A stretch of DNA of 64,000 nt from contig NZ_JADOER010000004.1 of the NCBI RefSeq assembly GCF_018739865.1, positions 1,126,157 through 1,190,156 on the forward strand, read 5' to 3'. The position numbers and the translations under genes are program-made. The notes under the pieces are model-generated. The model was given only the letters and a program-made list of their open reading frames with translations. It did not search any database and had not been told where the DNA came from. Every line of letters begins with the position of its first letter. Position 1 is the first letter of the stretch. This document shows positions 1-8,309 of the stretch, one piece after another. This stretch comes from Leptothoe kymatousa TAU-MAC 1615. GTDB lineage: Bacteria > Cyanobacteriota > Cyanobacteriia > Phormidesmidales > Phormidesmidaceae.

Positions 1-290
1 GAAAGGTAAGTGGGAGAGTCTTTCCGCAGGTCAACAATAACGTCATAAACGGCTCCCTGGGTGCAGCGGACCAATTTGGTTTCGGTGGCCGGGGGAATTT
101 GAAAGTGCATGCCCCGCTGGGTTCCTTTTTTGTGGTTAAAGGAGAGATTGCACTGGGCAACAACGGGCTTTAGGCCTCGTTCTTCAAATTCTTGGGCACA
201 GAATGTGCGGGCAAAGAAACCACGATCGTCTTTTAGCAGTTCCAGGTCAACAATATAGACCCCCTGAATGGAGGTTTCATTAAAAATCAT
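1..290 (-). CDS. rfbC: dTDP-4-dehydrorhamnose 3,5-epimerase family protein, C-terminus cut by window edge
   Basis: Translating the reverse strand from the ATG at 288-290 gives 96 codons that run off the left edge. The protein starts MIFNETSIQGVYIVDLELLK and contains DDRGFFARTF, an NLSFN stretch, and KGTQRGMHFQ followed by KLVRCTQGAVYDVIVDLR. This is the RmlC/RfbC cupin pattern, including the His of RGMHFQ that belongs to the active site. The family epimerises C3 and C5 of 4-keto-6-deoxyhexoses in the cytoplasm. The usual length is about 180 aa, so roughly half is seen. It follows rfbF and rfbG on the same strand, so its substrate may be a CDP-sugar rather than the dTDP sugar of the family name; that is inference from context. 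Confidence 0.9.
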   Translation of the reverse strand, partial: MIFNETSIQGVYIVDLELLKDDRGFFARTFCAQEFEERGLKPVVAQCNLSFNHKKGTQRGMHFQIPPATETKLVRCTQGAVYDVIVDLRKDSPTYL

Positions 291-406
291 AGGTGTTAAT
301 GTTTGGTAACAGATCCTAGAAACAACAGAGTGTTACTGTCTATTTTGTCAATAACGGTTAAATGGTAGTGACGTTTCAGGTTGTTATTACCTCTGTCCAA
401 GGTGCA

Positions 407-446
407 GGGCCATTTTGTCGGACACAGGAGGAGGACAAAATGGCCC
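407..446. other. Perfect 13-bp stem-loop between rfbG and the rfbC-like gene
   Basis: Positions 407-419 (gggccattttgtc) pair perfectly with 434-446, with a 14-nt loop. No T-run follows on either strand, so it is not a standard intrinsic terminator. It lies in the 180-bp space after the rfbG stop and could be an RNA processing or stability element. Confidence 0.6.
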
Positions 447-470
447 GATTGTGGACATATGGTTTAGGCC

Positions 471-1547
471 TTAATTTGCTTTGAGCGACGCGTAGCGTTG
501 AATTTGCGCTAGGGTCATTCCATGCATATCGTCTTCCCTGATGTATCCGCGATACCATTCCACAATCCAATCAAGGGTTGTGGCTAGATCGAGTTTTGGA
601 GACCACTTCAGGCGGCTTTTTGCTTTGGAGCAGTCGAGCTTCAGATAGGTGGCTTCGTGGGGGTTGACCTTGGTGTCTAGCTGCCAGCTGGCGCCGTCTC
701 CCCAAAGTTGGGTAAGCTGCTCTGTGATCCAGGAGACAGGGCGGGCATCGCTGTCGTTGGGGCCAAAGTTCCAGCCTTCGGCTAGATCAGTGCCGGAATC
801 CCACATTTGTTCTGCCAGGGTCATGTAGCCGCCTAGGGGTTCTAGGACGTGCTGCCAGGGGCGGATGGCATTTGGGCTGCGAATCAACACCGACTCTCCG
901 GCGATAATGGCCCGAATAATATCTGGAATTAGACGGTCACCGGCCCAGTCACCACCGCCGATTACATTACCGGCCCGTACGCTGGAAAGGCCTATGCCGT
1001 GGTCCTGGTAGCTTTCTTCGTTGAAGTAAGACTTGCGATAGGCCGAGGCAACAAGTTCGGCACAGCCCTTACTGTTGGAGTAGGGGTCGTGGCCACCCAT
1101 GGCTTCGTTCTCTCGATAGCCCCAGGGCCATTCTCGGTTTTCGTAGCACTTGTCGCTGGTGATATTGACCACTACGCGGGCGCTGCCAGTCTGGCGCACG
1201 GCCTCTAGCAGGTGCACCGTACCCATGACGTTGGTGGCGTAGGTCTCTACGGGGTTAGCGTAGGAATAGCGTACCAATGGCTGGGCGGCCATGTGAAAAA
1301 TAATTTCTGGTTTGTGGGTCGCGATCGCATCTTGCATACTTACCAAGTCGCGCACATCGCCTTCGATGGACATCATGCCATCACCCACTCGAGCCACCTT
1401 AAATAGGCTAGGGTCTGTGGGAGGGTTGAGGGCATAGCCAACCACCTCGGCTCCCATGTGCTGTAGCCACAGCGATAGCCAACTGCCCTTAAACCCCGTG
1501 TGACCAGTTACAAAAACCCGTTTACCGCGCCAAAACTCCGCGTTCAT
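471..1547 (-). CDS. rfbG: CDP-glucose 4,6-dehydratase
   Basis: Short-chain dehydrogenase/reductase of the extended NAD-dependent sugar dehydratase class, 358 aa. The NAD-binding glycine motif is TGHTGFKGSWL near residue 15. The Thr of the catalytic triad is in NITSDK and the YxxxK pair is in YSNSKGCAE. SVRAGNVIGGGDWAGDRLIPD is the region typical of RfbG. It converts CDP-glucose to CDP-4-keto-6-deoxyglucose, the branch point for CDP-3,6-dideoxyhexoses of cell-surface polysaccharide. The open frame extends four codons further to a TTG at 1559, but the ATG at 1547 has AAGGAT just upstream and is the better start. It lies downstream of rfbF, whose product supplies its substrate. Full length, no defect seen. 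Confidence 0.95.
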   Translation of the reverse strand: MNAEFWRGKRVFVTGHTGFKGSWLSLWLQHMGAEVVGYALNPPTDPSLFKVARVGDGMMSIEGDVRDLVSMQDAIATHKPEIIFHMAAQPLVRYSYANPVETYATNVMGTVHLLEAVRQTGSARVVVNITSDKCYENREWPWGYRENEAMGGHDPYSNSKGCAELVASAYRKSYFNEESYQDHGIGLSSVRAGNVIGGGDWAGDRLIPDIIRAIIAGESVLIRSPNAIRPWQHVLEPLGGYMTLAEQMWDSGTDLAEGWNFGPNDSDARPVSWITEQLTQLWGDGASWQLDTKVNPHEATYLKLDCSKAKSRLKWSPKLDLATTLDWIVEWYRGYIREDDMHGMTLAQIQRYASLKAN

Positions 1548-1709
1548 AAGATCCTTCAATACGATAAAAAACTAAGCGTTACCTAGGTGGCAACTGCAGA
1601 ATTTGGCAGGTACTGCTGATCGTTAGGATGATGTTCTTCAATGGATACTGATAAATAGCATCGTGTTTCGATCAACCCATTCCCTAAACCAGCACCAGCA
1701 TTCTGCAAA

Positions 1710-1738
1710 GGGTCTAAATCTGTGATGGATTTAGACCC
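1710..1738. other. Stem-loop in the 320-bp rfbF-rfbG gap
   Basis: An 11-bp perfect stem (gggtctaaatc at 1710-1720 with 1728-1738) closes a 7-nt loop. The plus side is followed by an AT-rich tcatattttt run, but no plus-strand gene ends here. On the minus strand, where rfbF is read, only three T follow, so termination would be weak. The rest of 1548-1868 shows no gene. Confidence 0.5.
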
Positions 1739-1868
1739 TCATATTTTTAAATAGACGTTGCTGATCTGGGGTATGGTTCTATCCAATCTGAACTATGGCA
1801 AAGTTTTACAGACTGTGGCACATGCTCTAGATCAGCAACAATATAATGCCTTAGAGTTGTTTTTGGGG

Positions 1869-2642
1869 TTACCAAACCTTCCAAGGAGCTTCGTTAGCTT
1901 GCCACATTTTTTCTAAGTGACGCTTATCTCGCAGGGTGTCCATGGGCTGCCAGAAACCATTGTGCTTATAAGCAGATAGCTCTTCCATATGAGCCAGCTT
2001 TTGCAGCGGTTCCTTCTCCCAAGAGACGGAATCGTCGTCGATGTAGTCGATGACCTGGGGATTCAGGACAAAGAAACCACCGTTAATCCAAGCGCCGTCA
2101 CCTTCGGGCTTTTCTTGGAACTGCTTGATTTTAGTCTGTTCGTTGCCCAAGGCAATCGCACCAAATCGACCGGGAGGCTGTACCGCGGTCAGGGTGGCTA
2201 ATGTGCCCTGCTGCTTATGGAACTCAAGCAGCTCAGTAACATTTACACTCGCTACGCCATCACCGTAGGTGAAGCAAAAATCTTCGTTGCCCAGGTGTTC
2301 TTTCACTCGCTTGAGGCGACCACCTGTCATTGTATTATCTCCGGTGTCCACCAGGGTGACACGCCAGGGCTCTGCTTTACCCGCGTGCACGTTCATCTGG
2401 TTAAACCGCATGTCAAAGGTAACATCTGACATGTGGAGGAAATAATTTGCAAAATATTCCTTGATGACGTAGCCCTTGTATCCACAGCAGACGACAAAAT
2501 CATTAATACCGTGGTGGGAATAAATTTTCATGATGTGCCACAGAATGGGCTTACCACCAATTTCCACCATGGGCTTGGGCTTAATGGAAGTTTCTTCACT
2601 CAGGCGAGTGCCTAAACCACCAGCTAGTATGACAGCTTTCAT
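1869..2642 (-). CDS. rfbF: Glucose-1-phosphate cytidylyltransferase
   Basis: 257 aa, the usual length. The N-terminus carries the nucleotidyltransferase signature [13 protein letters not shown] with the downstream [17 protein letters not shown] segment. [10 protein letters not shown] holds the metal-binding Asp. The C-terminal [18 protein letters not shown] is diagnostic of RfbF rather than of glucose-1-phosphate thymidylyl- or uridylyltransferases. The enzyme makes CDP-glucose from CTP and glucose 1-phosphate and feeds RfbG, encoded downstream on the same strand. The ATG at 2642 has no clear Shine-Dalgarno, which is common in cyanobacteria. The 320-bp gap to rfbG is large for one transcript, so rfbG may have its own promoter. 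Confidence 0.96.
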   Translation of the reverse strand: MKAVILAGGLGTRLSEETSIKPKPMVEIGGKPILWHIMKIYSHHGINDFVVCCGYKGYVIKEYFANYFLHMSDVTFDMRFNQMNVHAGKAEPWRVTLVDTGDNTMTGGRLKRVKEHLGNEDFCFTYGDGVASVNVTELLEFHKQQGTLATLTAVQPPGRFGAIALGNEQTKIKQFQEKPEGDGAWINGGFFVLNPQVIDYIDDDSVSWEKEPLQKLAHMEELSAYKHNGFWQPMDTLRDKRHLEKMWQANEAPWKVW

Positions 2643-3072
2643 ATAGTTAAAAGATTAACGAACACCTTTGATGCCATTAATGGCGTAGGAATATAACAAA
2701 CACCATCGATGGAAGAGCTTCTTTAAAGAAACTCTATATGGAACCATGCTCCATAAAGGAGCTTTAGAAATATTGCCTGGATACTGTATTATTTAACCCC
2801 TTCTTCCATAAGAAGTCCGGAACGTTAGAAAAATCTAGTAGCCTCGGCCGTTGCCAATGGGGGGAGACTTTGTTAATCCACCCATGACAGGCAGATTAAT
2901 CCATAATTGAACGTTCCTCAATTAGCATGCCCGGAAAATTAAAAGACTCGTCGGGTTTATGAAATTAGGGTGATGTTATTTCCTAAGGACTGGCATTACC
3001 TGAGCGACGTGCTAGCCGTGTTGTTGTTGGTTATGATGCTGGGCTTTAGTAGGGGAGCGGCATCCTGTTTAA
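2643..3072. other. Non-coding gap between rnd and rfbF
   Basis: 430 bp, AT-rich, containing the upstream region of rfbF and the 3' flank of rnd. No RNA gene, repeat or clear terminator is seen. A 47-codon plus-strand frame (2973-3116, hydrophobic centre) overlaps the rnd end and is not called, since no usable ribosome-binding site precedes it. Confidence 0.5.
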
Positions 3073-3723
3073 TTAATGCTCAAAAATATTTGAATATTGC
3101 AGCAGATCCAAGGTGATGAAGGTGGGCAGACATTGAAAACAGTCTTCGGCTACATGCCAACGACCTTCTCTCTGTAGCATCAAAGTTAGTCTTTTGGATA
3201 GGTCGTGCAGGTAGCGTACATCATTGGCGGCATAGGCCAATTGCTCATCGGTTAAATCACGCACGTTGCCCCAATCGGAACTTTGGGCGCTTTTGTCTAG
3301 TTCAAGGCCAACAATTTCTTTGACCAGTTCTTTCAGGCCGTGTCTGGGGCTGTAGGTGCGGGCCAGTTTGCTAGCGATTTTGGTACAGAAGACCGGGTTG
3401 ACCTCAATGGCTAGATGATGGCGCAGGGTGGCTAGATCAAACCGGGCGAAGTGAAAAATTTTGAGGATGCTGACGGTTTCTAATAGTTGTTTTAGGTTAG
3501 GGGCGCTGGTCTGTCCCCGTTCAATGCGTACAGCAGAGCTGTAGCCTTCGTTGTCGCATAGCTGGACGAGGCATAGGCGATCTCTGAGGGGATTCAGTCC
3601 CATGGTCTCGGTATCCACAGCGATAGCGTCGGATGCTAGATAGCGTTCTAGCAGAGATTGGGAAATGTCGCGATCGCAAACCTCAAAGTTTTCCAAGGTA
3701 AAAAGGTTCCTATAGTAAGTCAA
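3073..3723 (-). CDS. rnd: Ribonuclease D-like 3'-5' exonuclease
   Basis: DEDDy exonuclease of 216 aa, the short cyanobacterial form without HRDC domains. Exo I is VDTETMGL, which carries the first Asp/Glu metal ligands. Exo II is FHFARFDLATL. Exo III is YAANDVRYL, with the Tyr and Asp of the DEDDy class. The family trims the 3' ends of tRNA and other small RNAs; a role in DNA cannot be excluded from sequence. The frame opens with TTG at 3723. A second TTG nine codons inside follows AGGAAC and is an alternative start; no ATG is near. It lies 69 bp downstream of trpB on the same strand, with an imperfect 13-bp stem-loop at 3744-3786 between them. Confidence 0.9.
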   Translation of the reverse strand: MTYYRNLFTLENFEVCDRDISQSLLERYLASDAIAVDTETMGLNPLRDRLCLVQLCDNEGYSSAVRIERGQTSAPNLKQLLETVSILKIFHFARFDLATLRHHLAIEVNPVFCTKIASKLARTYSPRHGLKELVKEIVGLELDKSAQSSDWGNVRDLTDEQLAYAANDVRYLHDLSKRLTLMLQREGRWHVAEDCFQCLPTFITLDLLQYSNIFEH

Positions 3724-3792
3724 CAGTGTATAAGACCAAGAGCGGGGAGTGGGGGATGGAGCTCTATCTAATATTCCCTACTCCCCTTGTCC

Positions 3793-5049
3793 TCAACTAT
3801 CGAACTTGAGTACCTTTGCAACGGTTTGCACGTCCTTGTCGCCGCGTCCCGAGCAGTTGATCACAAGTTTAGGACTGCCTTCTAGCTGGGGGCAAAGCTT
3901 TTCTAAGTAGGCAAAAGCATGGGCCGTTTCCAGGGCAGGAATAATGCCTTCTCGTTGGGATAGCAGCTGGAAGGCATCCAGGGCTTCTTGGTCGGTGACG
4001 CCATAATATTCGGCCCGGCCAATCTCCTTTAGGTAGCTGTGCTCTGGACCCACCCCAGGGTAGTCTAAACCGGCACTAATGGAGTGGGGTTCAATCACCT
4101 GGCCATCGGCATCCTGGAGCAAAAAGCTCATGGCTCCGTGGAGTACCCCCACTCGACCTGCGGTCAGGGTGGCGGCATGTTTGCCGGTGCTCACCCCTTC
4201 CCCAGAAGCTTCCACCCCGATCATTCGCACGGTTGCGTCGTTGATAAACTCATGGAATAGGCCCATGGCATTGGACCCACCCCCCACGCAGGCGACTAAA
4301 ATATCCGGCAGGCCGCCCCACTTTTCCTGGCACTGGGCCCGAGTTTCCTGACCAATGATGGCGTGGAACTCGCGCACAATCATGGGATAGGGATGGGGAC
4401 CCGCCACGGAACCCAAAATATAGTGGGTGCTTTCCACATTGGTGACCCAGTCGCGAATGGCTTCGGAGGTGGCGTCCTTGAGGGTGCCGGTGCCTGAGCT
4501 AACGGGCTGCACCGTGGCCCCCATCAGCCGCATGCGAAATACGTTTAGGGCCTGGCGCTCCATGTCGTGAACGCCCATGTAGATGACGCAGTCAATGCCA
4601 AAGCGGGCACACACCGTGGCCGTGGCCACCCCGTGTTGGCCCGCACCCGTTTCTGCAATTACGCGCTTTTTGCCCATGCGTTTGGCTAGGAGTACCTGGC
4701 CCAGGGCGTTGTTGATTTTGTGGGCCCCGGTGTGGTTGAGGTCTTCTCGCTTGAGATAAATTTGAGGACCGCTGCCGTCGGGGCGGGCGTAATATTCGGT
4801 CAACCGCTCAGCAAAATATAATGGATTGGCGCGACCCACATAGTCCTTGAGTAATCCATTTAATTCGGCTTTGAACCCAGCTTCTTCTCGATACTGGTAG
4901 AACGCGTCCTCTAGCTCTGTGAGCGCAGGCATTAGCGTTTCGGGCACATACTTACCGCCAAAGCGGCCAAAACGACCCAGCTTATCGGGGCGTACTTCGG
5001 GGGCTGTGAGATCGGGGGAAACGGAGGAAGAAAGCGGAGTGACAGTCAC
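3793..5049 (-). CDS. trpB: Tryptophan synthase beta chain
   Basis: 418 aa, PLP-dependent. [20 protein letters not shown] is the family N-terminus. The PLP lysine is in [12 protein letters not shown], the phosphate-binding glycine loop is GGGSNAMG, and the C-terminal [10 protein letters not shown] is intact. It condenses indole and serine to tryptophan, normally in an alpha2beta2 complex with TrpA, which is not in this window; scattered trp genes are usual in cyanobacteria. Translation appears to start at GTG 5049, ahead of a non-conserved 25-residue extension. The gene is divergent from aroE, and the 183 bp between them must hold both promoters. Confidence 0.97.
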   Translation of the reverse strand: MTVTPLSSSVSPDLTAPEVRPDKLGRFGRFGGKYVPETLMPALTELEDAFYQYREEAGFKAELNGLLKDYVGRANPLYFAERLTEYYARPDGSGPQIYLKREDLNHTGAHKINNALGQVLLAKRMGKKRVIAETGAGQHGVATATVCARFGIDCVIYMGVHDMERQALNVFRMRLMGATVQPVSSGTGTLKDATSEAIRDWVTNVESTHYILGSVAGPHPYPMIVREFHAIIGQETRAQCQEKWGGLPDILVACVGGGSNAMGLFHEFINDATVRMIGVEASGEGVSTGKHAATLTAGRVGVLHGAMSFLLQDADGQVIEPHSISAGLDYPGVGPEHSYLKEIGRAEYYGVTDQEALDAFQLLSQREGIIPALETAHAFAYLEKLCPQLEGSPKLVINCSGRGDKDVQTVAKVLKFDS

Positions 5050-5232
5050 GGTGGTTTAGATGTGGTGGTTCAGAGGTGGTGGTTGCGGACAATCTTAATG
5101 AAAACCTGCTATGGGCGTTCTTGCCAGGCAGCAGGTTTCATTATAGGTAATTAGGAGATATCTAATGTGGGGTATCCCATGGTTGCGGTGCAACTTGTTT
5201 CGCAGCTTGCAAACTTTAGCTACTAACCATCG
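5050..5232. promoter_or_regulatory. Divergent trpB/aroE intergenic region with an inverted repeat
   Basis: The only space for promoters of trpB (minus) and aroE (plus). It contains an inverted repeat, aaacctgct at 5102-5110 pairing with 5130-5138, with a small ggc/gcc stem nested inside. No T-run follows, so an operator or leader structure is more likely than a terminator. Function is inference. Confidence 0.4.
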
Positions 5233-6099
5233 ATGATCAAGGGCACAACGCAACTGCTGGGGGTAATTGGCCACCCGGTGAAACATTCTATGTCGCCGGT
5301 GATGCACAATGCTGCGATCGCAAACCTGGGATTGGACTATGTGTATCTGCCATTTCCCATTGCCCCAGACCAGCTAAAAACGGCCATTGATGGCTTTGCG
5401 GCGGTGGGGGTGCAAGGGTTTAGCATCACCATTCCCCACAAGCAGACCATTATGCCCTTGCTCGCTGGGGTGTCGGATGTTGCCCAGGCGATTGGGGCGG
5501 TGAATACCGTGTGGCGTAACGATCGTGGCTGGTGTGGCACCAACACCGATGCCCTGGGGTTTATGGCTCCGCTAAAAGCCATGGATCAAGATTGGCGCCA
5601 GGTGCCGGCGCTGGTTTTGGGCAATGGGGGGGCGGCGCGGGCCGTGGTGGCGGCCTGTCACCAACTGGGCTGTCCCGAAATTTGGGTGGTGGGTCGCAGT
5701 CCAGAAAAGCTGGCGGCGTTTGCCGATAGCTGGGACGCCTCCCCCCTGCAGCCCAACCTATCGGTCCATGGTTGGGATAGCCTAGACCAGCTGTTGCCCC
5801 AGGTGGGCCTGGTGGTCAATTCAACCCCCGTGGGCATGGCCCCCAATGTGGATGCGTCTCCCTTAAGCCCATCGCAAATAGACCATTTACCCCCCCAGGC
5901 CATTGCCTACGATCTGATTTATACCCCCCGTCCCACGGTATTTTTGCAACGGGCCAAAGCCTTGGGGCTGGAGACCATTGATGGCTTAGAAATGTTAGTG
6001 CAGCAGGGGGCGGCGGCCCTGGAAATATGGACCCAGCAAACGCCCCCTGTGGACGTGATGCGTCAGGCCCTGGAGCATGAGCTGCAGCAGCGGGGGTGA
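5233..6099 (+). CDS. aroE: Shikimate 5-dehydrogenase (NADP+)
   Basis: 288 aa. The shikimate-binding SxS motif is in HSMSPVMHNAA, the catalytic Lys is in TIPHKQTIMP, and the Asp partner is in CGTNTDALGF. The Rossmann loop is VLGNGGAARAVV with VVGRSPEK after it, the Arg being typical for NADP preference. The C-terminal GLEMLVQQGAAALEIW is well conserved. It reduces 3-dehydroshikimate in the chorismate pathway, which ends in tryptophan among others, so its divergent neighbour trpB is functionally related. It ends 9 bp before the convergent ABC ATPase gene. No clear Shine-Dalgarno precedes the ATG. Confidence 0.96.
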   Translation: MIKGTTQLLGVIGHPVKHSMSPVMHNAAIANLGLDYVYLPFPIAPDQLKTAIDGFAAVGVQGFSITIPHKQTIMPLLAGVSDVAQAIGAVNTVWRNDRGWCGTNTDALGFMAPLKAMDQDWRQVPALVLGNGGAARAVVAACHQLGCPEIWVVGRSPEKLAAFADSWDASPLQPNLSVHGWDSLDQLLPQVGLVVNSTPVGMAPNVDASPLSPSQIDHLPPQAIAYDLIYTPRPTVFLQRAKALGLETIDGLEMLVQQGAAALEIWTQQTPPVDVMRQALEHELQQRG

Positions 6100-6108
6100 T
6101 GGGGCCAC

Positions 6109-7218
6109 CTATTGGGCAAATAGGGGCAGGCCGATGGGATTGGGCTGAATCGAAATTTGTACGGTGTCGCCAATGGCAAACCGGGCTCGGGTGCGGGCTT
6201 GCAAATTGCCCTGGGTGGGATGGGTCAGAGTGTATTTGTACTCTCGACCGAGAAATTCGCGATCGCAAATAACCAGGGCCGCGTCATCCGAGGCCACCGG
6301 CTTCAGGTGGAGCTCCTCCTGGCGCAGCATCAGGGTGCCTGCGCTGGCGGTTGTAGGTTGCACCAGGGCCCCATCCACCAGGCCCAATTCCGTTTGCCAA
6401 CCCTGTTCTGAGCGATGGGCCTCAATAAAATTTGCCTGGGTGACAAAGTCTGCAATAAATCGGGACGCGGGCTGTTCATAAATCTCCTCTGGGCTGGCCA
6501 GTTGTTCAATTTGGCCAGCGCGCATCACGGCTACCCGGTCAGCAATGGCAAGGGCTTCCTGCTGATCGTGGGTGACAAAAATCCCCGATGCCCCCACCCC
6601 CTTGAGGATGCTGCGCACTTCCTGACGCAGATATAGACGCACCTGCACATCTAAATTACTAAACGGTTCATCCAGTAAAACCAGAGATGGCCGGGGCGCC
6701 AGGGCCCGTGCCAGGGCCACCCGCTGTTGCTGCCCCCCCGATAGGGCATGGGGATAGCGCTGTTCAAATCCCTCCAAGCCCACCAGGCAAATGGCCTCCT
6801 GCGCTAAGGTGCGGATTTGCTTTGGGCTGAGACGACGGTGGCGACTGAGGTGCTTTAACCCAAAGCCCACATTGTCAATTACCGATAAATGGGGAAACAG
6901 GGCATAGTCCTGAAACACAATGCCCACATCCCGACGTTCCGGTGGGATGGCCGCACCTTGACCACATACGGGCTGTTGCGCCAGGGCGATCCATCCACTT
7001 TCTGGGGTTTCAAAGCCCGCAATGGTTCGCAATAGGGTAGTTTTGCCACAGCCCGACGGTCCCAATAACGCTAGCAGTTCTCCCTCGCCGAGCCTTAAAC
7101 TCACCCGATCAATGGCCGGTACTTTTTGCTGTGGATATTGCTTTGTAACCTGATGAAGCTCAAGAACTGTAGATAAGGATGTGGATTTCGAATCTGAAAC
7201 CTGGGAAGCCGTCGGCAT
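6109..7218 (-). CDS. ABC transporter ATP-binding protein, Fe(III)/FbpC type
   Basis: 369 aa. Walker A is GPSGCGKTTLLR, the Q-loop is VFQDYALFPH, the signature is LSGGQQQRVALARAL, Walker B is LVLLDEPFSNLD, and the H-loop His is in VTHDQQEAL. The C-terminal 100 residues after RFIADFV look like a TOBE domain, as in FbpC/FutC or CysA/PotA type importers. The closest type by feel is the ferric iron ATPase FutC, but no permease or binding protein gene is adjacent, so the substrate is open. An upstream TTG at 7254 is possible; the ATG at 7218 is preferred. The first 30 residues before LELHQVTKQY are not conserved. Confidence 0.85.
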   Translation of the reverse strand: MPTASQVSDSKSTSLSTVLELHQVTKQYPQQKVPAIDRVSLRLGEGELLALLGPSGCGKTTLLRTIAGFETPESGWIALAQQPVCGQGAAIPPERRDVGIVFQDYALFPHLSVIDNVGFGLKHLSRHRRLSPKQIRTLAQEAICLVGLEGFEQRYPHALSGGQQQRVALARALAPRPSLVLLDEPFSNLDVQVRLYLRQEVRSILKGVGASGIFVTHDQQEALAIADRVAVMRAGQIEQLASPEEIYEQPASRFIADFVTQANFIEAHRSEQGWQTELGLVDGALVQPTTASAGTLMLRQEELHLKPVASDDAALVICDREFLGREYKYTLTHPTQGNLQARTRARFAIGDTVQISIQPNPIGLPLFAQ

Positions 7219-7498
7219 AGATATTGATGTCAAGGGTGGAGGGAGCGCCTGCAAGATAGCTATTGAGATTAAAGTGCAATAGTGCCTATAGCAATCATAT
7301 CGTTATACCTGGCAACCCTGGGTGAAAGTTTGGGCCATGCCTAAAAGTGTTCGTAAGTCTGATGCGTAGGTCACACCTAGCTTATTCAAATGCCAGATAA
7401 CCACAGTTTTTTTTATCAAAGAAATTAAATGCTGAGTTTGTAGGCAGAATAATCAATTGATGGTGAAAACCATTCAATATAAAACGGAGATAATCAAA

Positions 7499-7891
7499 AT
7501 GAAGCGCGCAATTCAACTATTTCTAGGTTTAGGTGTAGCGGCGACCGTAGCTGCCTGCGGTGGTGCTCAGGATGCTGTTAAAGATGCTGGCGATGCTGCC
7601 GGTGGTGCTGTAGATGCCGCTGGTGAAGCTGCTGGTGGCGCTGTGGATGCCGCTGGCGATGCTGCCGGTGGTGCTGTGGATGCCGCTGGTGACGCTGCTG
7701 GTAAAGCTGTAGATGCTGCTGGTGATGCTGTGGAAGCTACTGGCGAAGCCGCTGGTGATGCTGTAGATGCTGCTGGCGAATTGGCTGGTGATGTAAAGGA
7801 CTCCGCTGAAGGTGCTGTGAAAGACGCGGCGGATGCTGTCACTGGCGAAGGTGGCGAAGGTGGCGAAGGTGGCGAAGGCGGTGAAGGCTAA
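7499..7891 (+). CDS. Ala-rich lipoprotein with 11-residue repeats
   Basis: 130 aa from the ATG at 7499, preceded by GGAG nine bases upstream; an in-frame start at 7457 would add an unlikely charged leader. MKRAIQLFLGLGVAATVAAC is a lipoprotein signal peptide with Cys20 as the lipidation site. The mature part is built from about seven copies of an 11-residue unit of the form DAAGxAVDAAG, drifting towards the C-terminus, then a (GGE)n tail. Eleven-residue periodicity gives an amphipathic helix like LEA or apolipoprotein segments. No family is recognised and the function is unknown; envelope or membrane-surface protection is a guess. Low complexity explains the long antisense open frames. It is followed by a strong terminator, so it is probably monocistronic. 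Confidence 0.8.
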   Translation: MKRAIQLFLGLGVAATVAACGGAQDAVKDAGDAAGGAVDAAGEAAGGAVDAAGDAAGGAVDAAGDAAGKAVDAAGDAVEATGEAAGDAVDAAGELAGDVKDSAEGAVKDAADAVTGEGGEGGEGGEGGEG

Positions 7892-7931
7892 GGCCTTGGC
7901 CACCCTAGTTTAGTAGTTTCCTTTTCATGAC

Positions 7932-7977
7932 ATGGAGGCTGTTTGACCTGGTTGGTTGAACAGCCTCCATCTTGTTT
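7932..7977 (+). terminator. Intrinsic terminator after the lipoprotein gene
   Basis: Perfect 12-bp stem (atggaggctgtt at 7932-7943 with 7959-7970), 15-nt loop, followed by cttgttt. It sits 40 bp past the stop codon at 7891. The remaining DNA to the carB start at 8310 shows no gene and should hold the carB promoter. Confidence 0.8.
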
Positions 7978-8309
7978 GAGGGGCCGGGTCGGGGACAATC
8001 ATAGAAGACCTGCCGCCCCTGTTTTTATGTGGTTGCCGACCGTTGTGGGGGTTGGCCATGCCATGGCAAAGAGCGCCACGATTACCTAGGGCATGGCTGG
8101 GAAAATCCTGACTGGTTGTTGAAAATGAGGGATTGACGCCCTAGGAAAGGGGCATTTGCCGGGGCGGCTGGATGGGCTGGTGTGGAAAACTCCTAAAAAA
8201 TCTCCGTTCTGTCGGTGAAAGAAAGCCCTACAATAATTTGGATTTATTGATCTGGGCTCCTACTGTAAGAGTTTCAGATTTTGACCTTGTTATTCCCCCT
8301 CTGCCGCCT

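Noticed and set aside
2973-3116. 47-codon frame with a hydrophobic centre
   Set aside because: The only purine-rich stretch sits two bases from the ATG, and it overlaps the rnd 3' end; no family.
7529-7903. Long antisense frames over the lipoprotein gene
   Set aside because: Result of the 33-bp Ala/Gly codon repeats, which keep all frames open.
8172-8309. Longer N-terminus for CarB
   Set aside because: These 46 residues do not resemble CarB, while the ATG at 8310 gives the family start.
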